Assembly: GCA_021776175.1 (NCBI GenBank)
Contig: JAJFGJ010000032.1
Location: 1 to 64,000, forward strand
Length of the DNA stretch: 64,000 nt
Direction of reading: 5' to 3'
Source: Kiloniellaceae bacterium
GTDB taxonomy: Bacteria > Pseudomonadota > Alphaproteobacteria > Kiloniellales > J153
Part shown: positions 37,570 through 47,431 of the stretch, in pieces
Layout of the letters: every line of letters starts with the position of its first letter
Position numbering within the stretch: the first letter of the stretch is position 1
Made by a program: the position numbers and the translations under genes
Notes under the pieces: model-generated
The model's input: only the letters and a program-made list of their open reading frames with translations
Databases searched by the model: none
Told to the model about the DNA's origin: nothing

Positions 37570-38301
37570 ATGAGCGTTTGGGGAAAAATCCTCGGCGGCG
37601 CCGCCGGTTTCGCCTTGGGCGGGCCGCTTGGGGCCATGATCGGCGCGGTCGCGGGACACGCGGTCGACAAGATGCGCGCACCGTACCAGGAAGGCGGCGA
37701 AAGCGACGCGACCAAGAAAGTCGCCTTCACCATCGCGGTGGTCGTGCTCGGCGCCAAGATGGCCAAGGCCGACGGCCAGGTCACACCCGACGAAGTCAGC
37801 GCCTTCAAGGAAGTCTTCCGGGTATCGCCCGAGGAAATGAAGAACGTGGGCCGCTTGTTCAATCAGGCGCGCAGCGATGCTTCCGGCTTCGAGCCCTATG
37901 CCCGGCAGATCGGACGCATGTTCAAGAACAACCCGGCGGTCTTGGCCGAGTTGCTGGACGGCCTGTTCCACATCGCCCGCGCCGACGGCGAGGTCACCGA
38001 CGACGAACTGACCTTCCTGGAACAGATCGCCCACATCTTCGGGATGGAGGGGGCGGAATGGGACCGTATCCGCGCATCGAACCTGGGCCCGGACAAGTCC
38101 GACCCCTACGTCATATTGGGCGTTACCCGCGACGACAGCCATGACGATATAAAGTCGGCGTACCGCAAGCTGGTGCGCGAAAACCACCCCGACCGCCTGG
38201 TCGCCCAGGGCATGCCGCAGGAATTCGTCGATCTGGCCAATGAGCGCCTGGCCACGATTAATACCGCCTACGATAAGGTCCGCCCCCGGCGCGGCGCGTG
38301 A
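37570..38301 (+). CDS. djlA: DjlA-like TerB/J-domain co-chaperone
   Basis: A 243-residue protein. A glycine-rich, weakly hydrophobic N-terminus (residues 4-28, GKILGGAAGFALGGPLGAMIG...) is followed by a TerB-like helical domain (about 45-155, with AKADGQVTPDEV and ARADGEVTDDEL as paired metal-binding-like loops) and a C-terminal J domain (about 176-243, DPYVILGV...YRKLVRENHPDR). The HPD motif for DnaK stimulation is intact. Stop and next start overlap (TGATG), so it is coupled to the amidase. Confidence 0.92.
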   Translation: MSVWGKILGGAAGFALGGPLGAMIGAVAGHAVDKMRAPYQEGGESDATKKVAFTIAVVVLGAKMAKADGQVTPDEVSAFKEVFRVSPEEMKNVGRLFNQARSDASGFEPYARQIGRMFKNNPAVLAELLDGLFHIARADGEVTDDELTFLEQIAHIFGMEGAEWDRIRASNLGPDKSDPYVILGVTRDDSHDDIKSAYRKLVRENHPDRLVAQGMPQEFVDLANERLATINTAYDKVRPRRGA

Positions 38302-38993
38302 TGCCCCCGCCGCGCGAACGACCCTCGCCCAACTTCGACGCCCGTCCATCCGGGCAAGCGGTCGATATTTTGCTCCTGCATTACACCGGCATGCGAGACG
38401 GCAAGACGGCGATGGCGCGCCTGTGCGACCCGGCGGCAAAAGTCAGCGCGCACTATTGCATCGGCGAAGACGGCGGCTTGACGCGCCTGGTGGCCGAAAA
38501 GGAGCGGGCCTGGCATGCCGGCGTCGGGCTCTGGGCCGGCGCCGGCGACATCAACGCCCGCTCCATCGGTATCGAACTGGTCAATCCGGGACATGAATTC
38601 GGCTACCGCGCCTTCCCGGAGCCTCAGATCGCGGCGATTATCGAGCTTTGCCGGGATATCTTGACCCGCCACCCTATTCCAGCGGCGCGCGTCCTGGGTC
38701 ACTCGGACGTCGCGCCCTTGCGCAAGGAAGACCCCGGCGAGCTTTTCCCCTGGGCGCGCCTGGCGGCGGCGGGCATCGGACTCTGGCATGGGCACGCGGA
38801 AGCGGTATCGCCGGCCCCCAGCCAGACCGAGATCAAGCGCCGACTGGACGCCTTCGGCTATGGCTACCTTGAGGATGACCTCGGGGCCGTCGTGCGCGCC
38901 TTTCAGCGTCACTTCCAACCGGAAAACGTGACCGGCACCGCCAACGCCGAGACCCTTGGTATTCTCGATGCCCTTTTGGCGCGGCTCGATTGA
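38301..38993 (+). CDS. AmpD-like N-acetylmuramoyl-L-alanine amidase with PG-binding domain
   Basis: A 230-residue amidase_2 enzyme that cleaves the bond between MurNAc and the stem peptide. Zinc ligand candidates are H27 (LLLHYTG), H134 (VLGHSDVAP) and D144 in KEDPGELFPW; SAHYCIGEDGGL and ARSIGIELVN are typical. The C-terminal part (about 165-230) resembles a peptidoglycan-binding domain (IKRRLDAFGYG...VVRAFQRHF). No signal peptide, as in AmpD, so it may act in cytoplasmic muropeptide recycling. Coupled to djlA. Confidence 0.92.
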   Translation: MPPPRERPSPNFDARPSGQAVDILLLHYTGMRDGKTAMARLCDPAAKVSAHYCIGEDGGLTRLVAEKERAWHAGVGLWAGAGDINARSIGIELVNPGHEFGYRAFPEPQIAAIIELCRDILTRHPIPAARVLGHSDVAPLRKEDPGELFPWARLAAAGIGLWHGHAEAVSPAPSQTEIKRRLDAFGYGYLEDDLGAVVRAFQRHFQPENVTGTANAETLGILDALLARLD

Positions 38994-39021
38994 CGGGACC
39001 CGGCCCGGACACTAAGTAAAG

Positions 39022-39430
<409 letters not shown>

Positions 39431-39631
39431 TATCTAATTGATATAATACACTTTTTATAGTGCCCCCAGGTTTGGGCCATGTTTGCGACGGTGCCTGCCA
39501 CATAATTGACACTGGCTCTCCACAATAAGAACATTACAAGAACAAAGTGTTGGCGCAATCAACATAAAGACTTATCCTGCCTCGAGGACACAAATCTGGT
39601 AGCTGGTCCCCATCACTACAATGAGGTGTCA

Positions 39632-39647
39632 TTAATTGCTTCTTAAC
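39632..39647 (+). promoter_or_regulatory. CtrA-type site TTAA-N7-TTAAC upstream of mraZ
   Basis: TTAA (39632-39635), seven bases, then TTAAC (39643-39647) matches the full alphaproteobacterial CtrA consensus. It ends 26 bases before the -35 box of the best dcw promoter. CtrA is the cell-cycle master regulator in many alphaproteobacteria and controls division genes in Caulobacter. Confidence 0.6.
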
Positions 39648-39673
39648 CACCTTGGAATTACTTGTGCGTACCA

Positions 39674-39702
39674 TTGACTCCCTGGATTACCCAAGCTATA
39701 CC
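39674..39702 (+). promoter_or_regulatory. Sigma70-type promoter for the dcw cluster
   Basis: -35 TTGACT (39674-39679), 17-base spacer, -10 TATACC (39697-39702), about 100 bases upstream of mraZ. The -35 overlaps a GACTC word (39676-39680), which is a CcrM methylation site (GANTC). The rest of the 375-base gap after rnpB holds no gene that I can see; a G-rich stretch (GTGGGAGGGGTAAGTGG, 39787-39803) before mraZ could include MraZ-binding repeats as well as the ribosome binding site. Confidence 0.6.
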
Positions 39703-39805
39703 ATTCTGTCCCATTAAAGGGATGGTTTAGCGGCCAAAATAATCAATGTCGGCGGGTACCGGGGGCAAAGCTCAGCGGCGCACGCTGTGGGAGGGGTAAG
39801 TGGCG

Positions 39806-40267
39806 ATGTTCATCGGCACATTCGAGAACAAAATCGACCGTAAAGGTCGAGTCTCGGTGCCGTACTCATTTCGCCAAGTCCTTAACACCCAGACCTTCAA
39901 TGGGATTGTAGCCTTCGCGTCATACCGCGAAGACGCGATCGAGGCCTGCGGCTACGATTTTCTAGAGCGCATCAACGAAAGCATGGAAACGCTGGATCTG
40001 TTCTCCAAGGAACACGATGACCTCGCCACAAGTATTCTCGGAAACTCCCATAGCCTGACATTCGACCCCGAGGGCCGCATCGGCATGCCGGCGGAATTGA
40101 GGGAGAGCGCCGGAATCACAGACCGCGCCGCCTTTGTCGGCAAGGGTCCCTTGTTTCAGATTTGGGAGCCGGATGCCCTGCGCCAGCACATGGCCGAGGC
40201 GCGGGCCCGCGCCAAGGCCGAAGGGCGCAGCCTGTCCTTGCGCAAGCCCGCGGTCATCACGCCATGA
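39806..40267 (+). CDS. mraZ: Transcriptional regulator MraZ
   Basis: A 153-residue MraZ with two SpoVT/AbrB-like domains: [22 protein letters not shown] at the start and [17 protein letters not shown] at about residue 86. In other bacteria it binds upstream of its own gene and represses the division cluster. The ATG at 39806 lies 9 bases after GAGGGG; a GTG at 39800 is too close to it. First gene of the dcw operon, overlapping rsmH by ATGA. Confidence 0.96.
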   Translation: MFIGTFENKIDRKGRVSVPYSFRQVLNTQTFNGIVAFASYREDAIEACGYDFLERINESMETLDLFSKEHDDLATSILGNSHSLTFDPEGRIGMPAELRESAGITDRAAFVGKGPLFQIWEPDALRQHMAEARARAKAEGRSLSLRKPAVITP

Positions 40268-41295
40268 CCGGGAACGAACGAAATCAATCCCTGGACACGC
40301 CCGGCTGGCATAGGCCGGTCATGCTGCGCGAGGTCATCGAGGCCCTGGCGCCGCGCGACGGCGCGATTTATGCCGACGGAACTTTCGGCGCCGGCGGGTA
40401 CGCCCAGGCCATCCTTGAGGCTGCCCAGGTCACGGTCTATGGCATCGACCGGGACCCCGAGGCGGTCAAGCGTGCCGCCTCTCTCGTGCGCCGTTATCCG
40501 AGCCGCCTGACCGTGATCGCGGGCCGCTTTGGCGCCATGGACCGGCACCTGCAAGAGCTAGGGATCGATGCGGTCGGGGGTATCGCCCTGGATCTGGGCG
40601 TGTCGTCCATGCAGCTCGACGAAGCGGAGCGCGGATTCTCGTTTCGTTTCGACGCCGCGCTCGATATGCGCATGGAAGGACCGGGGCAAGACCGGGAGCA
40701 GCCCAGTGCCGCCGATGTGGTCAACGACATGCCGGAAGAGGACCTGGCCGGAATCATTAAGCGTCTCGGCGAAGAGCGGCGGGCGCGTCAGGTCGCGCGC
40801 GCCATTGTCTCCGCCCGTCAAAACTGCCGCATAGAGCGAACCGCGCAATTGGCCGATATCGTTCGCGGCGCGGTCGCGCGCGGCGCCCGCGACGCGGCCG
40901 GCATCGACAACGCGACCCGCACGTTTCAGGCGTTACGCATTTACGTGAACGACGAGCTGGGTGAGTTGGAGCGTGGCCTGAGGGCCGCCGAGCGCCTGCT
41001 CGCGCCGGGCGGAAGGCTCGCGGTGGTCGCGTTTCACAGCTTGGAGGACCGGATCGTCAAGACCTTCCTGCGGCAGCGCAGCGGTGGGCAACCGCGTGGC
41101 CCCCGCCACCTTCCCGAGCCACCCGCCGCCGCGCCCCAACCCACCTTCAAGCTTCTGTTTAAGGGTCCTTGCCGGCCCAGCCAGGCGGAGTGCGGCGCGA
41201 ATCCTCGTGCCCGCTCCGCCCGGCTGCGGGCCGCCGAGCGCACCGGCGCCCCGGCCTGGCCGGCAAACGGCGAGGAGCGGGAATGGGCGGCATGA
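40264..41295 (+). CDS. rsmH: 16S rRNA (cytosine(1402)-N(4))-methyltransferase
   Basis: A 343-residue methyltransferase (formerly mraW). The start is the ATG overlapping the mraZ stop. The SAM-binding motif is [14 protein letters not shown] (about residues 38-51); [47 protein letters not shown] and [17 protein letters not shown] are family signatures. It methylates C1402 in the decoding centre of the small subunit. The C-terminal region is enriched in P, A and R. Confidence 0.97.
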   Translation: MTGNERNQSLDTPGWHRPVMLREVIEALAPRDGAIYADGTFGAGGYAQAILEAAQVTVYGIDRDPEAVKRAASLVRRYPSRLTVIAGRFGAMDRHLQELGIDAVGGIALDLGVSSMQLDEAERGFSFRFDAALDMRMEGPGQDREQPSAADVVNDMPEEDLAGIIKRLGEERRARQVARAIVSARQNCRIERTAQLADIVRGAVARGARDAAGIDNATRTFQALRIYVNDELGELERGLRAAERLLAPGGRLAVVAFHSLEDRIVKTFLRQRSGGQPRGPRHLPEPPAAAPQPTFKLLFKGPCRPSQAECGANPRARSARLRAAERTGAPAWPANGEEREWAA

Positions 41296-41657
41296 GGCGC
41301 ATGGCGGTTCCACTGAGCATCGTCGCGACGCTGGCGATCGCCATGATGCTCTTCAATCTCAAGCAAAGGGTCGGCAGCCTTGAAAAAGAACTGACACAGG
41401 TCAACCGCGACATCGGCGATCATCGCGAGACGATCCATGTTCTGCGAAGCGAATGGAGTTTTCTGAACCAGCCCGCGCGGATTGCCGAGCAAGCGAAAAA
41501 CATATTGGGCATGGAGCGCATTCCACCCAAACGCTTGATCCGCCTGGAAGATCTCCCAGTCCGCGTGCCCAGCGATGGCATTACTCAAATCGCGGGATCT
41601 CCCCAGGCCGTGCCGGGGGCAAGGGTCCCGACTATCCATGGGGGAAGCCGCCCATGA
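41283..41657 (+). CDS. ftsL: Cell division protein FtsL
   Basis: A 124-residue bitopic protein. A short basic N-terminus is followed by one membrane helix (about residues 8-25, [19 protein letters not shown]), then a leucine-zipper-like coiled coil ([20 protein letters not shown]) and [20 protein letters not shown], which is typical of alphaproteobacterial FtsL. It joins FtsB and FtsQ in the divisome. GAGGAGCGGGA precedes the ATG at 41283; the ATG at 41292, overlapping the rsmH stop, is an alternative. It overlaps ftsI by ATGA. Confidence 0.9.
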   Translation: MGGMRRMAVPLSIVATLAIAMMLFNLKQRVGSLEKELTQVNRDIGDHRETIHVLRSEWSFLNQPARIAEQAKNILGMERIPPKRLIRLEDLPVRVPSDGITQIAGSPQAVPGARVPTIHGGSRP

Positions 41658-43423
41658 ATTTCATGGCCCCAAAGAACGCGCCTGAGCACGTCCATCGATC
41701 GCCGCCCGTGGCGCGCCATCCCGGTGCCAGAGAGTCACTCTCCGGGAACAAGGCCGCCGCCCTGGAGATCGGCCGGACCCGCTTGCTTGTGGCCGGTGTC
41801 GTCTTCGCCCTGGCCTTTACCGCCATCGGCGGGCGGCTCATCGACCTGTCGCTCTCAAACGGCGCGGCGCCGCGTCTGGCCCAATCCCAGGCATCGCCAC
41901 ACCCCTTCACCGGGCGCGCCGATATCCTTGACCGGAACGGCGTGATCCTGGCCGCCAACGTGCCGACCGCGTCGCTCTATGCCGAGCCGCGACTGATCCG
42001 GGATCCCGGTCAAGTCGCGGCGGCGCTCGAAAAAATTCTGCCCACGGTGACGCGCGCCGGAATTCAGGCCAAGCTGGCGAGCGGCAGGAGCTTCGTGTGG
42101 ATCAAACGAAACCTGACACCGCGCGAGCATCACGAGATCAATCGCTTGGGCATTCCCGGCCTCAATTTCCGCCGCGAGGTTCAACGTGTCTATCCAAACG
42201 GAAATCTGGCCGCCCACGTTATCGGCTTTACCAATGTCGATACCGAGGGGCTGGCCGGCATCGAGCGGTCCTTCAACGATGTCCTGAAGGACAGCGCGGC
42301 ACCGGTTCGCTTGAGTTTGGATGTTCGCGTTCAGCACATCCTGACCCAGGAGTTAGCGGCGACGATGAAGGAGTTCGATGCCATCGCCGCTACCGGCGTG
42401 GTGTTGGATGTGCGTAGCGGCGAGACCTTGGCCATGTCGTCCTTGCCCGACTTCGACCCTGGCCGTGCCGGCACGGCGTCGAGCAATGCGCGATTCAACC
42501 GCGCCAGCCTCGGCCTCTACGAGATGGGATCGGTCTTCAAGATATTCACCACCGCGCAGACCCTGGACAGCGGCACGGTCACCCTGAACGACGGCTACGA
42601 TACCAGGAAGCCGATCCGCGTGGGGCGTTTCGCGATCACCGATTTCAAGCCCAAGAACAGGTGGCTGTCGGTTCCCGAAATTTTCATTTACTCCAGTAAT
42701 ATCGGCGCCGCCCTCATGGCCAGGGACGCCGGCACGACGGCGCAGAAAGCCTTCCTGAGCGAGCTTGGCCTAACGCGGGCGCCAGGCATTGAATTGAGTG
42801 AGGTCAGCCCGCCTCTCCTGCCCTCGCCCTGGCGCGACATCAATACGCTGACAATTTCTTACGGCCACGGCATCGCCGTCAGCCCGATCCAGGTCGCGAG
42901 CGCGGTCGGCGCGGTCGTGAACGGGGGTGAAATGATTCCCACGACCTTGCTGAAGCGCGGGGCCGGCGATCCGGTTTCCGGCCGAAGGGTGATTAGCGAA
43001 TCGACCTCTCGCACGATGCGCGACCTGATGCGCCTGGTCGTACGCCAAGGCACCGGAAGAAAAGCGGCCGCGGAAAATTTCTTGGTTGGCGGGAAAACCG
43101 GCACTTCCGACAAACTCGTGAACGGCCGCTACGCGCGGAACAAGCGGCTGGCGTCCTTTGTCGGCGCCTTTCCAATGAACGACCCGCGTTACGTCATCCT
43201 GATTATGGTCGACGAGCCCAAGGGCACAAAGAAAACATACAACTACGCCACCGGCGGCTGGGTCGCGGCGCCGGCCGTGCGCAATGTCGTCGAGAGGATC
43301 GCGCCGATCCTCGGCGTCATGCCGGCCGCCGAGGGTTTCGAAACCGAATCGAGCGAGCACCTGCTGATAAAGACCAAGGCGAGCGCGCAACAAGCAAAGG
43401 CGCAACGGATTGCGGCTAACTGA
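41654..43423 (+). CDS. ftsI: Peptidoglycan D,D-transpeptidase FtsI (PBP3)
   Basis: A 589-residue class B penicillin-binding protein that crosslinks septal peptidoglycan. A cytoplasmic tail of about 40 residues and one membrane anchor (about 42-64) precede the dimerisation domain and the transpeptidase domain. Catalytic S293-V-F-K296, SSN in IYSSNIGAA, and K481-T-G in VGGKTGTSDK are all present. The start ATG overlaps the ftsL stop. It overlaps murE by 14 bases. Confidence 0.96.
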   Translation: MNFMAPKNAPEHVHRSPPVARHPGARESLSGNKAAALEIGRTRLLVAGVVFALAFTAIGGRLIDLSLSNGAAPRLAQSQASPHPFTGRADILDRNGVILAANVPTASLYAEPRLIRDPGQVAAALEKILPTVTRAGIQAKLASGRSFVWIKRNLTPREHHEINRLGIPGLNFRREVQRVYPNGNLAAHVIGFTNVDTEGLAGIERSFNDVLKDSAAPVRLSLDVRVQHILTQELAATMKEFDAIAATGVVLDVRSGETLAMSSLPDFDPGRAGTASSNARFNRASLGLYEMGSVFKIFTTAQTLDSGTVTLNDGYDTRKPIRVGRFAITDFKPKNRWLSVPEIFIYSSNIGAALMARDAGTTAQKAFLSELGLTRAPGIELSEVSPPLLPSPWRDINTLTISYGHGIAVSPIQVASAVGAVVNGGEMIPTTLLKRGAGDPVSGRRVISESTSRTMRDLMRLVVRQGTGRKAAAENFLVGGKTGTSDKLVNGRYARNKRLASFVGAFPMNDPRYVILIMVDEPKGTKKTYNYATGGWVAAPAVRNVVERIAPILGVMPAAEGFETESSEHLLIKTKASAQQAKAQRIAAN

Positions 43424-44897
43424 ACTCCTTATGGGTGGAACCAACGACATGCTTGCCGGCCCGGCATTGGCACACGATCCGGATATCCTAGGCCTGGCCG
43501 CGGACAGCCGCGGCGTCATGCCCGGTTTCCTGTTCGCGGCCTTGCCCGGCGCCCAGGCCGACGGTCGCGACTTCATCGACCAGGCGGTTGCCAAGGGTGC
43601 GCTCGCGGTTCTGGCGCCCTGCGGCACAGAGCTGAAAACCTATGACCCGCCGGTTAGCTTGCTGACCGCCGGCAATCCACGCCGCCAATTGGCGCGCCTG
43701 GCGGCGCGCTTTCACGGCGCCCAACCGGAAACCGTGGTGGCTTGCACGGGGACCAGCGGCAAGACATCGGTCGCCAGCTTTACCCAGCAGATTTGGCGCG
43801 CCCTCGGATACAAGGCGGCCAGTATCGGAACTCTCGGCCTCACGCCGCCGCGCCCGGGGGCGCCGAAATCCCTGACCACGCCGGACCCGGTTGAACTGCA
43901 TGCCTGCCTGGCGGATTTGGCCCGCGACGGCGTGACACGCCTGGCGATGGAAGCCTCCAGCCATGGGCTCGATCAATACCGCCTGGACGGCGTCGAGATC
44001 GCCGCCGCCGCCTTCACCAATCTGTCGCGCGACCATCTGGACTACCACGCCGGCATGGAAAGTTACCTGGCCGCGAAGCTGCGCCTGTTCCGCGAGCTTG
44101 TCAGTCCGGGCGGCGCGGCGGTCGTCAACATCGACATTCCCGAGACAGTGGAAATCCGCGAGTCCTGCGCCGCGCGCGGGTTGAAGCTCATTACCTTTGG
44201 AACCGGCCCGTGCGATTTGCGCCTAGTCCGCCAGACGCCGAGCGCGGAAGGCCAGGACTTAACCCTCGAAGTGTTCGGCCGCGCGCACACCGTGCCGCTA
44301 AAGATCGCGGGGACCTTCCAAGCCTTCAATGTCTTGGCGGCACTGGGTCTGGTGTTGGCAACCGGCGTCGATGAAACCGCCGCAATCGCGGCGCTGGCAA
44401 AGCTGGAAGGTGTGCCAGGCCGGCTTGAGCCGATCGGCGAAACACCGGCGGGCGGCCACGTTTATGTCGACTACGCGCACAAGCCGGGCGCGCTCGAGGC
44501 GGTGCTGCAAGCGGTGCGGCCGCACACACGCGAAAAGCTTTGGGTCGTCTTTGGCTGCGGCGGCGACCGGGACGAAGGCAAGCGCCCCATGATGGGCGAG
44601 ATCGCGACCCGCCTGGCCGACAGCGTAATCGTGACCGACGACAACCCGCGCACGGAAGACCCGGCGAAAATCCGCCGCGCGGTCATGAACGCGGCACCGG
44701 GTGCGCGTGAGATCGGCGATCGCGGCGAGGCCATCGCCACGGCCATTGCCGGCCTGGGCCGGGGCGATACCCTGATTATCGCCGGCAAGGGCCACGAATC
44801 CGGCCAGATCGTCGGGTCCAAGGTTCTGCCCTTCGACGACCGGGAGATCGCGCGCGCCGCCATGGCCGCGTGCCATAATTCTGGGGACGCCCAGTGA
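43410..44897 (+). CDS. murE: UDP-MurNAc-L-Ala-D-Glu-2,6-diaminopimelate ligase
   Basis: A 495-residue Mur ligase that adds meso-diaminopimelate to UDP-MurNAc-dipeptide. The ATP loop is CTGTSGKTS (residues 112-120). The DNPR motif (in VTDDNPRTEDP, about residue 410) indicates meso-DAP rather than lysine. The start is taken as TTG at 43410 inside the end of ftsI, giving the normal N-terminus MRLTELL; the next in-frame ATG (43431) would cut into it. Overlaps murF by GTGA. Confidence 0.95.
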   Translation: MRLTELLMGGTNDMLAGPALAHDPDILGLAADSRGVMPGFLFAALPGAQADGRDFIDQAVAKGALAVLAPCGTELKTYDPPVSLLTAGNPRRQLARLAARFHGAQPETVVACTGTSGKTSVASFTQQIWRALGYKAASIGTLGLTPPRPGAPKSLTTPDPVELHACLADLARDGVTRLAMEASSHGLDQYRLDGVEIAAAAFTNLSRDHLDYHAGMESYLAAKLRLFRELVSPGGAAVVNIDIPETVEIRESCAARGLKLITFGTGPCDLRLVRQTPSAEGQDLTLEVFGRAHTVPLKIAGTFQAFNVLAALGLVLATGVDETAAIAALAKLEGVPGRLEPIGETPAGGHVYVDYAHKPGALEAVLQAVRPHTREKLWVVFGCGGDRDEGKRPMMGEIATRLADSVIVTDDNPRTEDPAKIRRAVMNAAPGAREIGDRGEAIATAIAGLGRGDTLIIAGKGHESGQIVGSKVLPFDDREIARAAMAACHNSGDAQ

Positions 44898-46318
44898 GCC
44901 CCGCGATCCTTTGGAGCGCCGCCGAAGCCGCCGAGGCGACCGGAGGACGCAACACCGCGTCTTGGCGCGCCAGTGGCGTTTCCATCGACACGCGCAGCCT
45001 GCGGCCGGGCGACCTCTTCGTCGCCTTGGCGGGGCCGAGCTTCGATGGCCACGATTTCATCGCCAAAGCCTTCGCGGCCGGCGCCTCGGCGGTCATGTCG
45101 CACCGCGAGCCCGAGGGTCGCGCGCCGGGCCCGATGCTGATCGTCGACGATACGCTAGCGGCCCTGTGGCGTCTTGGCGCGGCGGCGCGCGAGCGCAGCC
45201 AAGCCCGCTTCGTCGGTGTGACCGGCAGCGTGGGAAAGACCGGCACCAAGGAGGCGCTGGTTTTATGCCTGGGCGCCCAGGCGCCGGTGACCGCGAGCCT
45301 GGGCGGTCTCAATAACCATTGGGGGCTTCCGCTCAGCCTGGCCCGCATGTCGCGCCAAGCAGCCTACGGCATATTCGAGATCGGCATGAATCACGCCGGC
45401 GAATTGCGCGAACTAGGCCGCCTGCTAAAGCCGGAGGTCGCGCTGATTACGACCGTGGAGCCGGTTCATATCGGTAACTTCGCATCGGTGGAGGAAATCG
45501 CCGACGCCAAGGCCGAGATCTTCGAGGGCATGACCGCGAAAGGCACCGCTGTCTTAAACCGCGACAATCCACATTTCGATAGGCTGTCCAAGCATGCCGG
45601 GGACGCTAAATTGGACCGCATCATCTCCTTTGGCACACACCGCGAAGCCGATGTCCGGGTCCTCGACGCGACCTTAAGCGCCGACAGCAGCGACGTGCGG
45701 GCCGAAGTGTTCGGCACCCCCTTGGATTACACGGTCGCCCTTCCGGGCGCGCACTGGGTCGCGAACTCCTTGGCGGTCCTGGCCACGGTAACGGCCCTGG
45801 GCGCGGACGTGCCGGCGGCGGCGGCGCAACTCGCCAGGCTTTCGCCGGTCAAGGGACGAGGCACACGGCACACCATTCAAGTCCCTGGCGGCGAGTTTGT
45901 GTTGATCGACGAGTCCTACAACGCCAGCCCTGCCTCGATGCGCGCCGCCATCGATGTCTTGAGCCGGGCCCAGACCGGGCCAGGCGGCCGCCGCATCGCC
46001 GTTTTGGGAGATATGCTGGAGCTGGGCGCGCTCGCGGCCGAGGGGCACCTTGGATTGGCCGGCCCGCTGCGCGAGGCCAAGATCGATCTGGTTATTACCT
46101 GCGGCACCGACATGGCCGGCTTGCAGAATGCCCTGCCCAGGTCCATGCGGGGCGGGCACGGCGCCGATTCGCGCGCCGCGGCGCCACTGGCTCTCGAAGC
46201 CGCCGCCGGCGGCGACGTCATCATGGTGAAGGGATCGCTGGGCAGCCGCATGGCGCTGGTGGTCGAAGCCCTTCTCAACAGCGACGCGCCCGCGCCCCGC
46301 GCGGCCAACGGCGGCTAG
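44894..46318 (+). CDS. murF: UDP-MurNAc-tripeptide-D-alanyl-D-alanine ligase
   Basis: A 474-residue Mur ligase that adds D-Ala-D-Ala to complete the pentapeptide precursor. The ATP loop is [13 protein letters not shown] (about residue 112). [23 protein letters not shown] and [15 protein letters not shown] are MurF signatures. The start is GTG at 44894, overlapping the murE stop. It takes the D-Ala-D-Ala made by Ddl, encoded further down the same cluster. Confidence 0.96.
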   Translation: MSPAILWSAAEAAEATGGRNTASWRASGVSIDTRSLRPGDLFVALAGPSFDGHDFIAKAFAAGASAVMSHREPEGRAPGPMLIVDDTLAALWRLGAAARERSQARFVGVTGSVGKTGTKEALVLCLGAQAPVTASLGGLNNHWGLPLSLARMSRQAAYGIFEIGMNHAGELRELGRLLKPEVALITTVEPVHIGNFASVEEIADAKAEIFEGMTAKGTAVLNRDNPHFDRLSKHAGDAKLDRIISFGTHREADVRVLDATLSADSSDVRAEVFGTPLDYTVALPGAHWVANSLAVLATVTALGADVPAAAAQLARLSPVKGRGTRHTIQVPGGEFVLIDESYNASPASMRAAIDVLSRAQTGPGGRRIAVLGDMLELGALAAEGHLGLAGPLREAKIDLVITCGTDMAGLQNALPRSMRGGHGADSRAAAPLALEAAAGGDVIMVKGSLGSRMALVVEALLNSDAPAPRAANGG

Positions 46319-46329
46319 GAAAGGCGCGC

Positions 46330-47418
46330 ATGTTCTATCACCTTCTAGTTCCACTGGCCGACGACATCAGTATCTTCAATGTCTTCCGCTACATTACCTT
46401 CCGCAGCGGCGCGGCGGTCCTGACCGCGCTGATTATCAGTTTCATAATGGGCCCCCGAATCATCGCCTGGCTGCGCTCGCGCCAGCGCGAGGGACAACCG
46501 ATCCGCGACGACGGGCCGGCCAGCCACCTGCTGACCAAGCAGGGCACCCCGACCATGGGCGGCTTGATGATCCTTCTGGCGATCACGATCTCGACTCTGC
46601 TTTGGGCCGACCTGACCAACGGTTATGTGTGGGCGGTGATGGCCGTGACCGGCGGCTTTGGGCTGGTCGGCTTTGGCGACGATTATCTGAAGTTGACGCG
46701 CCGCAACTCCAAGGGGCTGCCCGGGCGCGTCAAATTGGTCGCGCAGGTCGCCATCGCGCTTGCCGCCTCGGCCTGGATCGTGTCCCTCACCCCTGGCGAG
46801 ATCGGAACTCACCTGGCGATACCCTTCCTGAAAAACCTCCTGCTAAATCTGGGCTGGTTCTTTATCCCCTTCGCGGTTTTGGTCATGGTCGGCGCGTCCA
46901 ACGCGGTTAACCTCACCGATGGCCTGGACGGCCTGGCGACCGTGCCGGTGATGATCGCGGCCGGTTGCTTCGCCCTTATCGCCTATCTGGTCGGCAATTC
47001 GGTTTTCGCGTCTTACTTGCAACTGCAATACGTGGCCGGCAGCGGCGAACTGGCGGTTTTCTGTTCGGCCCTGGTGGGCGCGAGCCTTGGGTTCCTTTGG
47101 TTCAACGCGCCGCCCGCCATGGTGTTCATGGGCGACACCGGGTCGCTGTCTTGCGGCGGCGCGCTGGGCGGTGTCGCGGTCGTGACCAAACACGAATTGG
47201 TTCTGGCCATCATCGGCGGATTGTTCGTTTTGGAAACCGTCTCGGTCATCGTCCAGGTCGCTTCCTTCAAGCTGACCGGAAAGCGCGTCTTCCGCATGGC
47301 GCCGCTGCACCATCACTTCGAACAGAAGGGCTGGGCCGAGCCGACCATCGTGATTCGTTTTTGGATCATCGCCTCGATCCTGGCCCTGGCTGGGCTGTCC
47401 AGCCTGAAATTGAGATGA
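46330..47418 (+). CDS. mraY: Phospho-N-acetylmuramoyl-pentapeptide-transferase
   Basis: A 362-residue integral membrane enzyme with about ten helices that makes lipid I from UDP-MurNAc-pentapeptide and undecaprenyl phosphate. Conserved catalytic runs: [40 protein letters not shown] and [13 protein letters not shown]. The ATG at 46330 lies 11 bases after murF, preceded by GGAAAGG. Confidence 0.97.
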   Translation: MFYHLLVPLADDISIFNVFRYITFRSGAAVLTALIISFIMGPRIIAWLRSRQREGQPIRDDGPASHLLTKQGTPTMGGLMILLAITISTLLWADLTNGYVWAVMAVTGGFGLVGFGDDYLKLTRRNSKGLPGRVKLVAQVAIALAASAWIVSLTPGEIGTHLAIPFLKNLLLNLGWFFIPFAVLVMVGASNAVNLTDGLDGLATVPVMIAAGCFALIAYLVGNSVFASYLQLQYVAGSGELAVFCSALVGASLGFLWFNAPPAMVFMGDTGSLSCGGALGGVAVVTKHELVLAIIGGLFVLETVSVIVQVASFKLTGKRVFRMAPLHHHFEQKGWAEPTIVIRFWIIASILALAGLSSLKLR

Positions 47419-47431
47419 GGGAGCGCGGCGC

